Below, in pieces: positions 22,201 to 34,581 of a stretch of 62,187 bases of DNA. A program made the position numbers and the translations under genes. Positions within the stretch are counted from its first letter, which is position 1. Every line of letters starts with the position of its first letter. The notes under the pieces are model-generated. The model worked only from the letters and a program-made list of their open reading frames with translations, had not been told where the DNA came from and did not search any database. Source of the DNA: Phlegmacium glaucopus (Eukaryota; Basidiomycota; Agaricomycetes; Agaricales; Cortinariaceae); contig MU130348.1 of the NCBI GenBank assembly GCA_015039465.1, positions 1 through 62,187 of the forward strand, read 5' to 3'.

Positions 22201-25200
22201 TGCCTTGTTCAATAACAATACCCTCATCCATGACATAGATATAATCTGTTTTGTCCAATACGTGAAGAGCGTGCGTGACGAGAATTCGTGTGCGATCCGC
22301 CAACGGTCCGGCGAGTAGACAGTTGTCCAAAATTGATTTACCCACGTATGCATCAACAGCAGAAAGCGGATCGTCGAGAAGGACGATGTCAGCGTCCGAA
22401 TAAGCAGCTCGTGCCAGCGAAACTCGAGCCTAAAAAATGGGGAAAAAAAGGTTTAATCTCATGTATCGCATAGAGAGGATAACCGCGAATCGTTTTGTAC
22501 CTTTTGACCACCTTGAAACAAATACAAAATTTCAGAAATTCCTTTCGACCAAAGCATGATAACAAAAACAGTGAACGCACCACTTAAATTGATACCTTTC
22601 TCTCCAATCTCCGTTTCTTCACCATTCGGCAAAACTTCCAAGTCATGATCCAAACTACAAGCCCGGATGACCTCTCTGAACCTATCCTCATTGTCTGGTT
22701 GTCCAAAAAGGACGTTTTGTCGTAAAGTCGCATTACGGATCCAGGGTGTTTGAGGGGCGTATGAGATGGTACCACCGAAGGTGACCTATTAGAAAGGTGG
22801 AGAAAACCCCCATGTTTCAGGGCAGGCTATAAAAACAACATAAGATGGGTCAAAAGACTTACCTCGCCTCTCGTCCGGCGCATTTCCCCAATGAGTGCTT
22901 GTAACACGGAGCTCTAATCGAGAGTTATGTAAACGTCCAATCCTTCCGAACATGACAATAATCGAGAAAATAATAGATACCTTCCCACTCCCGACACGAC
23001 CCACAATTCCGACAAACGCCCCTTTGGGAATGGACAATTTAAGATTCTTCAACTCAAATGGAGTTTCTTGATCTTTCTCCACAGATTTCTCAGCATCACC
23101 ACCGCCTTCCAGGTTTTGCTTCTCCAATTCGACCGTCGTCACCGGCAATGACATCTCTCCTTTCGACGGTTTCTTATCCTTGTTACCACCGCGTGCAAAT
23201 TTGCCTTTTTTGACATCCTCCGCAACTAACACCGTCTCCCAGACAAAATCACCGTCTACTTCCACAGCGACAGGTAAATTGTTATCAATGGGATAAGGTT
23301 CCGGTAAATCTTCCGATGTCAGGAACTGAGATATGCGGCCAAGGGCAACCAAAGCATCTGACAGACTTGACAGAGCCAAAGGTAAGAAAGTAAGCGGCAT
23401 GCGTATGATCTGTAAACGAACGTAAGAAATGAGTACAGGTTTTTCTAGGGAAAAAAAAGGTTTGATTCACGTTGAATAATTGGAGAGAACTGAAGATGAT
23501 GGCGACGTTGAGGTCATGCCCACTCAGAGCGTATGTAATCTTAATTAAAAAATAAAATTGTCAACAAACCATTCAGATAAAAAAGGAGTACTTGAATGAC
23601 TTACGAAAGACAGAACAGATGCCAAAATAGGAACGAATGTCATAAGCGCAACCAAGCTTGACCTGGCCAAACTAAGAATATTGTTGAGCCTCCCCGATAT
23701 CAATCGCAATTAGAGAATGAGGAAAAACATACGCTGACATCCGAATCGTCCGGATCTCCTTTGTCCTTAACATTCCGATCTGTTGAACATAAAAGGCTTC
23801 CCAAGCATAAAACTTGATCAAACGGATGCCTTGCAGCACTTCCGTACTGAGACGAACCCGTCTGTCTGTGAATATAAGACCTTTCTTTCGTTGTGTGAAC
23901 ATCAATTTGACCAATACATATTGGACGGGAAAGGCGAATATAAGGACCTGTGTAATGGTCATGCATGAGTGAGGAGTAGATGATTTAGACAAGTGGAAGC
24001 CTTACTCCAAGACCGACGAGAGCTGAGTAACCCAACTGAACAAAACGTAAGATTTAAATTTAATATGCATGGAACCGAAAAACCAACTTACATTTCCGAG
24101 TAGCAACCCAACGCCGATTGCCAACTGAATCCACATTTAATAAGCATTTCAACGATCTCCGCGTTTGCAAACAATATATCACATACCTGGATTGGAGCAA
24201 CCCATAAACTACAGGGCTTTTTTAGTGAAGAATCCTTCATGCAGCGGAAAGCAAAACCTACTTGTGTGCAAACCCGGAAAATCTATCTAATCTTGAGGCG
24301 TCCGTCGAAATTATGGTCGTGATCTTGCCAACGCTATGGTCTACACGCGCCCTTCCGGAGAGGCGAAGAGACTTGCGAAATACAATTCCTATGATCTGTT
24401 TCCAAAAAAAAAAGAATGTTAGTTGGAGATACTCTTTGGGGTAAGAAGCAAAAGACTTACCGCCGTCCTTACGGTAAGGCCGTTTATGAAACTTCCTAAG
24501 TACGTAAAAGTATTATTTAAATGAAACATTTAAATAGAAAAGGATGATCCTTACTTTGCGCATAGTGATTCGTCATCTTCAATGGATTTTTGGTTGAATA
24601 ATGATAAAATGAAGGGATGACCAACCACCACTTACCAAACTAGCCACCTCTGTATAGGTAGGTATTAGTAAAATACGAAAATGAATGAAAGTACTGCCAT
24701 TCCCACCTTGCATGAAGAAAAGCGCGAAGCCCAAACCAATCCCATACCCAATCCCCTGTGGTTTTGACAAGCCTTGTGCTGCTGCCGCTGTCCGTTCAGC
24801 ATCTGTCAGTCTGAAATATACATATGATTCCGTTAACCATGTAAGAAGGACTTTGTTAAGGAGTGGTGTAGTCGTTTTGAGAGTATCTAACATGAATTCC
24901 AGCTCAATATAGAAAAGGCATGATTTAATCTCGAAACTTGCCTGAGAGCAGCTTCAACGCGCCGGCTGTCCAGATCTGGTAGAAAAAGGTTTTGAAGATA
25001 GCTTTGAAGAGTGATTGGTCGTGTATCGGTTCTTTGTGTTTCTTAGAACTGCGGGAAAAAATCCGAGACCATGCGCGTGTGCCTTTCGTCGTCGTTTTGA
25101 CGCCATCATCTATAGGTAATTCAGGCGCTACTTCTTGCGGTTCTAACGCCTTTCCGAAAGGCGCCACCAATTAAATCCCATGCTGGTGATTTGCGAGACG

Positions 25201-25724
25201 GCCCCCACATACCTTTTCCATATCTGGTTCATATTCCTGTTTTTCATCTTGAACATCTCTAGTCGTTTGTTTCTTTGGTGAAACCGATGACGTCTCTGAT
25301 AGCATGGGTGATACATTCACCTCGTCTATTTGCGTTTCTTTCATGTACCTTGGACGTTTTTCCGGAGGACATCGTGAATAAAAGTTGACTTCAGTTTTGT
25401 CGGCGATGATGGACGTTAATCGACGTTGTGGAAGTTCCCAAAGATCTGCAGAAAACGTCATTAGGGATGTTGAACAATTGACAAAGTTAACATACCTTCT
25501 GGTTGGAGAGGTCTGGAAAACCCAACCTCAAGAATAGGTGAAAGCCAATGGAAGATAAGCCTTGAAGGAATCCTAATGACCAACGTTCGCTAGAATTCAG
25601 AATCGATTGTTCAGAATAATAAAGTGGAGACTGACGAAGCTGATCCCTCTGGTAATATTTTACCAGACCCGAAGGCTGGTGGCAATGGAGGCGGGTTAAA
25701 TGGGTTGGTGAACCGAAATCTCAT
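19262..25724 (-). CDS. ABCC-type full ABC transporter (MRP/Yor1-like)
   Basis: A large gene of more than 20 exons encodes the (TMD-NBD)x2 layout. The likely start at 25724 ([16 protein letters not shown]) is spliced (25724-25636, then 25572-25496, then 25445 onward) to [18 protein letters not shown] and [10 protein letters not shown], as in Yor1-like proteins. TMD1 runs about 24900-23650. NBD1 has Walker A GRVGSGKSS (split by an intron near 22980), the Q-loop YAPQTPWI, signature LSGGQKARV (split by an intron near 22580-22430) and Walker [12 protein letters not shown]2 spans about 22050-20600. NBD2 has Walker [10 protein letters not shown], signature FSAGEKQLL, Walker B RIIILDEATS and switch His in CIAHRLN. 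The last exon ends EHEVRV at 19262. Such proteins export glutathione conjugates and drugs across the plasma or vacuolar membrane, and this one's substrate is unknown. All key ATP-site motifs are intact and no stop was seen. Confidence 0.92.
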
Positions 25725-26604
25725 GAAATTAGTCGTCAAGGATGCTTTCGTCTAGTAAGTTTGTCGTCTGAAGTTGTTCGAACGTAGATGTCAAGGACAA
25801 GAGGGAAGATATGACTCGTGTTCGATGGACTCAGGAGCATATACGGAGCATATACATAGATTGCTGACTGAACCGGAGCCGCTTTAGACGCGTTCAGCTT
25901 GCTCAGAAAATCTATTCCTGAAGTGCCACTTGATCATAGCTTGGTCATTCAAAATTTACATGATTGTCAGTGCCTGAGATCATTTAGGACTCGGAACAGT
26001 ATTATTATACGCGTATGTATCTCGGCAGTTATGTAACCAAATAATTATCAATAGAATTCACAGTCAGCAGTGGCTCGGCAGTACAGGAAACATGGACACT
26101 CCTGAAATTTGACGCTCTACGTGCTCTGTAGTAGTCGAGTCATAGCCACAACTCGGAATAGATGAGGAATCATTATATTCTATCAGAAGTATATCAGTAT
26201 ACGTATACTTGTTTGGAAGAGCAAACATTGTTCAATTATACCCTTCAGCCGTACCATAGCCGGTTAACCATTCATTCGCCGACGGCCATACCCATTTGTG
26301 CTACCCCATCCAATTTATGACGACTTGGTCCTCACCAACATGCGAATCGCCCGACGACGGACGCCGTATTGATGCAATTTCGTGGTACGACTTGGGGTGA
26401 ATAACTGCCAATCACAACTTCTCCTGCTAGTGATTCAATCTGTCGTTCATTAAATCCGTCATTCATTATAAAGTACCGTGACAAGGCTGTGCTGCATGGC
26501 CTCAAAAGGCTCGTGTCCAGTCACTGGACTAGTAGTTGAGCCTCCAGTTGGCCTCGAGCCTAGAGGGTTTCAACATTGCAACCAACTTTTGCTTTACGGA
26601 TGAG
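25725..26604. other. Intergenic region between divergent ABC transporter and NACHT genes
   Basis: About 880 bp separate two divergently transcribed genes and should hold both promoters. No clear TATA box or other element was recognised. The 48 bp next to the ABC start are also found at about 12427-12474. Confidence 0.5.
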
Positions 26605-28776
26605 ATGTTGTTCTCCAACGCTCTCATCAACGGTGGGACGTTCATTCATAATAGCAAGGATGACAGCCAGAAAAGTGAGCTTCACAGAGTTCTCAGACAG
26701 GAGATCACACACTAAGTAGTATTTCTTTGGTTCTCTACAGAAGTCAAAACTCTCCTCCTCAATCATATCGCACAAGGAGCATTTCACGATTCGGGGGAGC
26801 GTTACGATCCCCCGAAATGCCACCCGAATACTCGAGTGGCCGTTATAAAAATGATCATGGACTGGGTTGGCAATGTACAGCGTGAATATCCCATCCAATG
26901 GCTGAATGGCGCAGCGGGTGCAGGAAAATCCTCCATCGCGCAGAAAATCGCGGAGTTGTGTTCTTCTTTGGGTGTTTTATTGGGATGTTTCTTCTTCTGC
27001 AGAACTGCCGAGGGTCGGAACAGTTCACAACAATTTGTCCCCACCATTGCTTATCAGCTAGCCTGCTCAATTCCAACTACTTGCCCGTATATCCAGCATG
27101 CAATAGAAGATGACCCCTCTGTTTTCAACAAGTCACTCGAAATTCAATTCCTTTATCTCGTCGTCCGACCTCTCCAGCAACTTGAAGCTAGCGCTCATCA
27201 TGCTGACAACTCATCTGTCTATCCTCATCTGCTCATCATTGACGGCCTTGATGAATGCCATGATGAATCTCGTGATTCGGAGGCGCAAGTCTACATCTTA
27301 CGTGCCCTCTGTAAGCTGGTGCACCAGCACAAGCTTCCTCTTGCGGTTCTCATCGCGAGTCGCCCTGAACATCACCTACGCTCCTTCTTTGACATTGGCA
27401 CTCTTAACAAACTTTCAGCGCGCATCACCCTGGATGAGGCATTCCGCCCAGATGAAGACATCAAGCGTTACCTTGTTGACAACTTTGTCGATATCAAAAA
27501 TGATCACCCATTCAGAAGGGATATTCCTGCCGATTGGCCTTCAAGCAATATTATTGATCTACTTGTCGCGAAGTCGTCTGGACAATTTATTTTTGCGTCA
27601 ACGGTGATGAAGTTTGTTGCTGCGAGTCGTGGTCATCCAGTTCAGCGATTGAACATCGTCTGCGGTCTTCCTACTCGGATCAAGGACTATCCATATGAAG
27701 AACTTGATACATTTTATCACCATATTTTTTCCTCCATCCAGAACATTGATATTGTCTCTAAGATTCTCGCGTTAAAATCCGTTTCGACATATTTTTCGAC
27801 CCTCATCAATTTTTTACCGCTTGAAGTTGAATTGCCGGTGGGGTTGGAGTACTACCTGGCTGATTTGGATCACATCGTCATCCGGGTTACTTCTAACGAC
27901 GAAGGCTTTCATTTCTTGCATGCCTCTCTTCAAGATTTTCTATTGGACCGTTTCCGTTCCAGGGAGTTCCATATTAGTCTAGAATATGCGCATGCTGTAG
28001 CCGCAGTTTGCAACCTGAAAGCTCTGGTTTCATGTCCTAAACCCAGCGGCGCGGACCGATATCGAATTTATGCCAACATACAGGACCACCTACAGTACGC
28101 AAGTCCAACGGATGAGCTCCGCCAGGCAATTCTTGACTTCGATATGGAGGCCGCCGTCCCTTATTTTTTGAATCTATGCTGGCCCAGAGCGCTTGCGGGT
28201 GTGAATCCCTGGCTATGGATGTCCGACTTTTTGCTTTCTATTCGATCATCGGTCTGTCACTTTACCATTTGGCTCCTCACTTACTGACATTCAATATGAG
28301 TTCAGTCGTTTTCAGATGCTTCAGCATTATGTAGCCATGTGCGACTGAAAGCGATTCAGTATATTGAATTGGAGCTACAGAAATACCTCAAAAATAAAGA
28401 AATCCACGAAATGCTTATCCTGACAATCAACGGGACAAGTCATTGTCTAAGACGTTGTTCTCCTACTACCAGTGACCAAAGAATAATGCGAGGTCGACCT
28501 AGCAGCTGGGTAGAAACAGCCCGCGATCTGGGCATCAAGGCTCTTCCTGTTGTCAGCATGATCCTAGGCCTGAACTTATACTATTTTCTAATCGAGTCGA
28601 TCTGGCATTTTGGACATCTTCCGGACTTCTTCAATGATGATGAACGTATACGATTCACTCAAATACTCCGCTTCGACGAATTGAATAATGCCTTTGCCTC
28701 GTTGACTCTTTGGTACTTGCAACACGCGGTCGAAAGGCAAGTGCGGCTTTGTTCACTAAAAAAATACGCGTACTGA
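26605..28776 (+). CDS. NACHT-domain NTPase (fungal NLR-like)
   Basis: Exons 26605-26674, 26741-28251 and 28306-28776 join in frame. The N-terminus MLFSNALINGGTFIHN is the short glycine-rich leader common in basidiomycete NACHT proteins. AFHDSGERYDPPKCHPNTR leads into the NTPase. The P-loop is NGAAGAGKSS, Walker B is HLLIIDGLDEC, and the sensor region is LAVLIASRPE. The winged-helix part ends LHASLQDFLLDR. The C-terminus has no WD40, ankyrin or TPR repeats, so the protein looks short (about 680 aa) for this class. An extra 3' exon around 28900-29092 (RELLAYMQLP, EDEYKIVSLW) is possible but could not be joined with confidence. Fungal NLR-like proteins act in non-self recognition and cell death, but the trigger here is unknown. 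Confidence 0.8.
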
Positions 28777-29474
28777 TCTGATGGGCTGCCACCAGTCTCA
28801 AACCTAATGGCACAGAGGGCACAAGGCACACCGTAACTGTTGTTCTGTTATTATTCAACTATCCTCTCTTTTTGCCCACCCTATTACACCTATTAAAAAG
28901 ATCAGGCCCGTCAAGAGAACTTCTGGCCTACATGCAACTCCCTACTACTCGCGATATTCACGTTCATTGGTCCGTAACCGGCTTCTATACTACGGAGCCA
29001 AGCGTGGCCGACGAGGAAGATGAGTATAAGATCGTTTCTTTATGGTGCAGGCAGAAGGGGATGCCGAATGAAATCTCAAATTATCTATTGGTGAGTTGGT
29101 GTAATTTGAGTTCCTACAATGTCAATGGAATGCAATTGTCTTATTCGCATATTATTAGCGCTGCCGCGAAGCGGGTTTCCTGTAATATCCAAAGTCGCAA
29201 CGGTCTTGCTACATGATCTGATCCCATTGGATGACCTCCACGTTATGACGCTACGCGTTTGGTCTTTTTTATTATTAACTCTGGGGCCGTTGGATGTACA
29301 TCTTCGCTCGCCAGTAGAGGAGAACCAGCCGAACCAAACTATACATCGATTGACGACCAGGACTGCTTCATAATCACGTTTCGATCGTTGAAACCTCACT
29401 TGAAACTTGCACTGACATCATTGATGACTGAACTGCACCAAAGACGGAAAGACAACTTGAAAGCTTACACAAAT
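28777..29474. other. Gap with possible extra exon of the NACHT gene
   Basis: 28880-29092 is open and acidic near its end (ADEEDEYKIVSLW), followed by a GTGAGT donor-like sequence at 29093. It might be a further exon of the NACHT gene. Beyond it nothing was recognised up to the HHE gene. Confidence 0.35.
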
Positions 29475-30397
29475 ATGCAAGTTCGTTCATTCACCCGCCT
29501 ATCTCAGCGCCTTCAATTTCGTACACGCACATTGCACGCTCGCCCATTCTATTCAACAATAATATTACCTAGCACAATGGCATCACAATCCAAAACCCTT
29601 CTTCATGCTGTAGCAGAAGATCACCAGGAGGTGAGATCTGAGTTTCATTGTCTCATCTTAACAAAAATGCGCAGGATGCATGGTCGAGGCCGCCATCCCT
29701 AAATTTCATCTCCTTTCCTGTCGCACAATGCTGATACCCTCCAAAAGATGTATGCTTACTACAACGAGTACCTCGGGAATGCACATGACGCGGAAGCCCA
29801 AGGGCGATGGGCACGTCAATTGACCTGGGAAGTAGCACGTCACGCCGTAGGAGAGGAAATAGTCGTGTATCCTCTCATGGAGAAACACTTGGGCGAGGAG
29901 GGAAAGAAGCTCGCCGATGAAGATAGGAAAGATCATCAGGTACAGTTTCAGTTCCTCTACTCTGCCTGGTTGTATTGACACAGTTCGATCAGTATGTCAA
30001 AGAACGATTATACACACTTGAGGGTCTTACCCCTGGCACGCCCGAACATGCCTCTCTCCTTAAAGACATAATGGACCATCTGAAACCCCACAACGAAAAT
30101 GAAGAGCAGAGAGACCTTCCTCTACTCGAAAAGGTCCTTGGTACCGACAATTCTGAAAAAGCCGCTGTTAGCTTCACCAGAACGAAGAAATTTGTACCTA
30201 CTCGGTAAGTCGAAGATTTCTGATTAATAGTTTTGAACGCAAAGTTGATCATGATGTTTGCAAGACCTCATCCAAGTGCGCCAAACAAACCGCCATTCGA
30301 GACATTGGCGGGGTTGATGGCTGCACCAGTTGATAAACTCAAGGATGCTTTCGCCACCTTCCCATCGGATGAGGAGAAACGGGAGGCAAAGAACTAA
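29475..30397 (+). CDS. Hemerythrin HHE cation-binding domain protein
   Basis: Four exons (29475-29630, 29748-29939, 29984-30204 and 30265-30397) total 702 nt, all phases matching, giving 233 residues. The first 35 residues (MQVRSFTRLSQRLQFRTRT and on) are basic and lack acidic residues, like a mitochondrial presequence. The second Met (MASQSKTLLHAVAEDHQE) could give a cytosolic form. The helical core shows the expected His/Glu pattern: EDHQEMYAYYNEY, WEVARHAVGEEIVVYPLMEKH, DRKDHQ and DHLKPHNENEEQRDLPLLEK. Such proteins bind a di-iron centre and are linked to oxygen, NO or iron handling. The conserved tail HPSAPNKPPFETLAGLMAAPVDK is typical of the fungal family. No lesions. Confidence 0.85.
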
Positions 30398-31055
30398 TTT
30401 GAAGCTGTCAGAGCTTGAACCTGCGAGCCAAGAAATTACATACTCCTTATAGTGTATCTTCAATTTACAATTTTACTATCGTCTTCGTTTCGGTGTTGAG
30501 CTCATCCATAATTCTTGTGAAACTACAATCTACAATCGCAGGTGCCAAGAAGTGGAGTATTGTCAAAGTTGTCGATCCGGTGTTGTCGACAAGCAGAAGC
30601 AGCTAGCATGTTTTCAATTAATAGTCGCCGAGCCCACGCCAGGGTACGATTTCGAAGTGCATTGGTAGCAAGACAGGTTTGTGAAAAATTGGATGATGCA
30701 GTTTTCGCGATACTATGATTGATGTGTATATGCGAGAACCAACGAGAAATGAGAGTTTGAATATAGTCACGGTCACACGAGATTGATCCTGCAGGTGGAA
30801 GTCATTGCTCAAAAACTTTCAAATTGCAAGGGGTTCCTCATAAGCTTGTGTACACATAAAACCTACATTACCTAGAAAAGAACAAAATAAATCCCGATAA
30901 TTACAAGCATTGCAGTATGATATAGGTTCCCCAGAGGTTTTCCAGCAATCTCTGAGCTGGAAGGGTTGTATGCTGGTGCTGGCGCTGGTCATGATGAATC
31001 AAGAAACCAAGAAAGAAAATCTTATGCTTCAAGATCTCGCGGATTCAAGTAGAGT
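30398..31055. other. Intergenic, nothing recognised
   Basis: Region between convergent genes (HHE plus, Ser/Pro-rich minus). It should hold both 3' UTRs. No coding or repeat feature was recognised. Confidence 0.5.
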
Positions 31056-32344
31056 TTAACAACAATCGTCGGGGATGGGTGGGACAGGCTTGCGATAACT
31101 TGAGGGTCTCTTCTTTGATTCGGTATTTGAGAGAAAAGATGGAGGTAGAGGAGGCCTGGGAGATATTTGTGATGATTTCGAAGGAGACTTGGGATGCCAG
31201 CCTTCGTAGCCCCTTCTCGTGCTCCAGAGTTTAATTTCAGCCCCTCCGGTGCTAACAGTCCACTCCGATTTGAACGTGGTATTATTTCCTGGCTTGGGAG
31301 ACTGCCCAAATTCTTCTGCACATCCGATACCATGCTCATCTGGGCTCTCTATGATGAAGGAAAGGCTCGTCGTAATCTGTCTAGGTGCGGAAAGTGCAGA
31401 GCCCGGTCTCGAAGATGATGGGGGTTGTGCCTGGCGTTTCGCACGATGTACGGACGCCGACTCCGCAATAGAGTCGCGGGCAGTAGAGATACGTCCTGAA
31501 GTTTTCCTTACGCGTGGGGTAGGGGGGCGGTGGGCGCTACATGCTTCATTGACATCAGCAGAAAGATCTGGGATAATGATACTCGGTTCCGAGTCGGCAG
31601 TATCTGATGGAAAGACAAGATCCAAAGGGACATCCTGTCCAAGTTTCCTCCTAAGTCTGTCCATTTTTTGCTTGCGAATACTGTTCAAAGATGTGATATT
31701 GTAAGAATTGAGAATGATTGAGTTGCGTGGAGAAGAGTCTTCGTTTGGGATGAGGGTGAATTGAGTAAATGACACATCCGAGCTGCGATCTATGGGTGAT
31801 TGAAGAGGAGAATTGGGGAAGGACATGTTGTTCGGAGATGGAGAGGCCGGAATTGTGTCAAGAGTGGGCGACTTCATGACGAGCCTCATGACCGGACCTT
31901 TCGCCTTTCCAGGCCACGACTCATGAGACTCGATCGAGCTAACAGGTGTGGAAGCCCGCGAGTGGTACGAACTGATAGATTGCGAGTTACATGAAACGGA
32001 TGGAGTCCGTCTCCCGAGGGAAGATGGTGATTCACATGAAGAGGTCGAGGAGGGAGAATCGATGGATTCTCGGGAGGTCTTGGTTAGCCGACGTTGGGAA
32101 GGTCGTCTTGGGAATACTATATGGATAGGATCTGTAGTTCGTTCATCAGAAAAATAAACCATGACAATAATGAATATCAGGACTCACCACTTGGTTCCAG
32201 AATATTGTCTACCAGGCGAGGTGTCGCCCCAAATATCTGTTCTAGCTTCTTGGCCTTTCGCAATAACTGGGCGCGTTGATGAGCCGACAGGTCGTTTGTA
32301 GTTGGGGGCGGAATTGGAAAAACAACTTTGGTAATTGAGGACAT
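31056..32344 (-). CDS. Ser/Pro-rich hypothetical protein (about 410 aa)
   Basis: Two exons, 32344-32188 and 32131-31056, sum to 1233 nt. The first exon encodes MSSITKVVFPIPPPTTNDL and a short helix (RAQLLRKAKKLEQIFG), a conserved start in related agaric proteins. The splice joins LEPS to DPIHIVFPRRP. The rest is long, low-complexity and rich in Ser, Pro, Arg and Thr, with many SP/TP sites (SPSSTSS, RTPSVS, SPSKSSQISPRPPLPP). It is likely disordered and phosphorylated, with SH3-binding-like PxxP stretches near the C-terminus (PVPPIPDDCC). No enzymatic domain is visible. Function unknown. Confidence 0.7.
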
Positions 32345-33370
32345 GTTCAAGAATTAAGGTAGGAGGTAGGCAAGCAGGTGAACCAAGTGAATACTAGAGT
32401 TTCAAGGTGAATAACAGTGGTATTCCCCTCACGTCGAGCAAGGGTTGACGTTGTAAAAAGGGGAACCAAGATAGTCCTAAAGGTCGTTAAAGGCTCCAAG
32501 GTATTTAGAAGTCCTTTTAATATCCAGCTTCATATAAACAACCAAGAACAAAAAAGCAGGAGATAGCGTGATCGATCACCACCTGGACAGTGGGCTTCTA
32601 AATTCCATGTTTGACAAGTTCTCCAGTTGTGTTTATCTTCCAGGTCCATACTTACTATTGTTAACTTGCTTTCTGTGTGTAGAAATAGACGATCCAATTG
32701 TTATATGGTGACCAAAGAAGACGGAGCTTTGTGCGCGAGACAATAAGAAAGCTGACCGTCACAGTCACTTACGTTGACACAGTGACAGTGACAATGACTC
32801 AGCACAATGCGTTATACCACCAGGGCTAACTCAATGGGAGTCGAGACAACTTCATATGAAGAGGGGGTGTGAAAAACCTTGCCAAAGTGTGTTGCCTCAC
32901 CGTATCCACCAGGATAACAAGGAACCAGGCTCCGCAATAACAAATTCATCTGCCATTTTGTACTGGCATCCAAAATACTAAGTAAGGATAAATTTTACAG
33001 GTGTTTTACAGTGCCAAGGTGCATCTTGTGTTCAGCATGCAACTGGAGAGACTTTCTTCGGTTCCGGATTGGCACCATGATATCGGATCATATTGCTTCT
33101 ATAACTCTCAAGTTGGCGTGTGCTGGATGGATTATTAAGTGCTCGTCATTCGCCCCTTGAGTTATCGGCAAGATATAATATCCTTCTATGTAAGCACCCA
33201 TTGACTGATTTCACACATTCAAGCAGCCAAATGGATTTATCCCGTCCAATGCAAGGGACCGGTTTCATCTTCGAGTTTCAAATTCGCAACTCTGACCACT
33301 AGAATATTCCAAAGGTGGTAAAGCAACAAAATTTTATTTCGACTTCAGCCAACCCCCAGCAGACATCACA
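32345..33370. other. Intergenic, nothing recognised
   Basis: No gene recognised. A run of GACAGTGACAGTGACAATGAC-like short repeats lies near 32780-32800. The region presumably includes the promoter of the Ser/Pro-rich gene. Confidence 0.45.
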
Positions 33371-33800
33371 AAGTCCTACGGTATATTGAAGCTGTTGTTT
33401 TACTCGGGATGCCCTTTCTGGTAAGCACTTCGCCAAGGCAGAACCTGTGGCAACCGCATATTACTTTGAACCTTGTATTGGGGGGCGATTTTGAAGGGAC
33501 ATTCATTGTTTTGGCCAACATTTTAGGTTTTAAATCTGCGTTTGAAGATTTCTTGGTCCGTCTGGGATGTTCTTGTGTCATCTACCTGTGCTGTCACCGC
33601 GCCCGACGAGGAACCTCTGTACAGAAGACGAAGGTACAAAACTAAAGCCACTTATCGTGCCTATACACCAATTACCGAGCGTGGTCCTGTCGGCCTCCTG
33701 TCCTTCGCTATCAAGAAGCAATCATTGTCTAAACTACATCCACAAGTTGAAGGTTTCTGATATTTCGCTTTAACCTTGTCCAGTTTTGTCTACGTTCTCG
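33371..33800 (+). pseudogene. Possible relic of NADH-cytochrome b5 reductase-like gene
   Basis: Around 33565-33640 the plus strand reads STCAVTAPDEEPLY. It is followed in a shifted frame by YRAYTPITERG, then LLSFAIKK, and in another frame NYIHKLKVSD (about 33730-33757). In cytochrome-b5-reductase-like flavoproteins the order is a beta strand before the FAD motif RxYTP, a Lys-ended strand, then (S)xxIHxLKxGD. The order and spacing fit. However, the segments sit in different frames and no start, NAD-binding half or clean exons were found. This is a tentative call of a decayed fragment. Confidence 0.3.
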
Positions 33801-34581
33801 GACACCAACGCCCTTACCGAACAGATTGGTGAAAGACTGGGAATCATGGGGTCCTTCCAGCGTCCGCCCTCAATAACCTTTGGATGTGTACGTTCCCTTG
33901 CCTATTTTTTGTTCACTCCTTTCCGACGCAGGCTTGGAATAAATCAATAATTTGACGCTGTCCCCATACTTGCAGGCAGTTTTGGACTGTATGTCTGCGT
34001 CTACCCCCCCCTCAAGGCCTCACGGTCCATTAAGCTTACTTGGTTAACATCAAAAAATCCAAAACCCTCCATCGTTCCCATATTCACTCCACGACAAGAT
34101 TAGAATGTCGGAGGCTGGCATTGTTATGTGTGACGAGGCTAGAAGAATTCAAAAAGAAAAAAAAGAAAAACATGCAGCTAACTTTGATGTCGTCTATTTT
34201 TTTTCTTTTCTCGTCCGCCTGCGATTACCTACACTTTACATCACTTTTTGACTATAATTGGGTAGTCTGTACGAGAGACTATTTTGATATATCTAATTTT
34301 ACAATATCTACAGGCCAGACAGGTTGCAAGTATATACACCTCGCTTGTGTGATTACCTCGGTTTCCAGATACATAACCCGCGGGCCCGCGTGAGGGACAC
34401 AACGGATACTTATATAGTAGTTTATCATGGCACGACAACTGACGTAGTTATTACATTTTTAGGTATTTAAAGATATCGATGTGTTGGAGAGCTACTGTAC
34501 AATGACTATATACAAATTAATATTGAAGTACTGATAGATTGATATTGTGTCCAGAATTCTATCCATGGCCAAGGCGTGGGG
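33801..34581. other. Intergenic, nothing recognised
   Basis: AT-rich with an A-rich tract near 34150-34172. No coding feature recognised. Confidence 0.45.
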
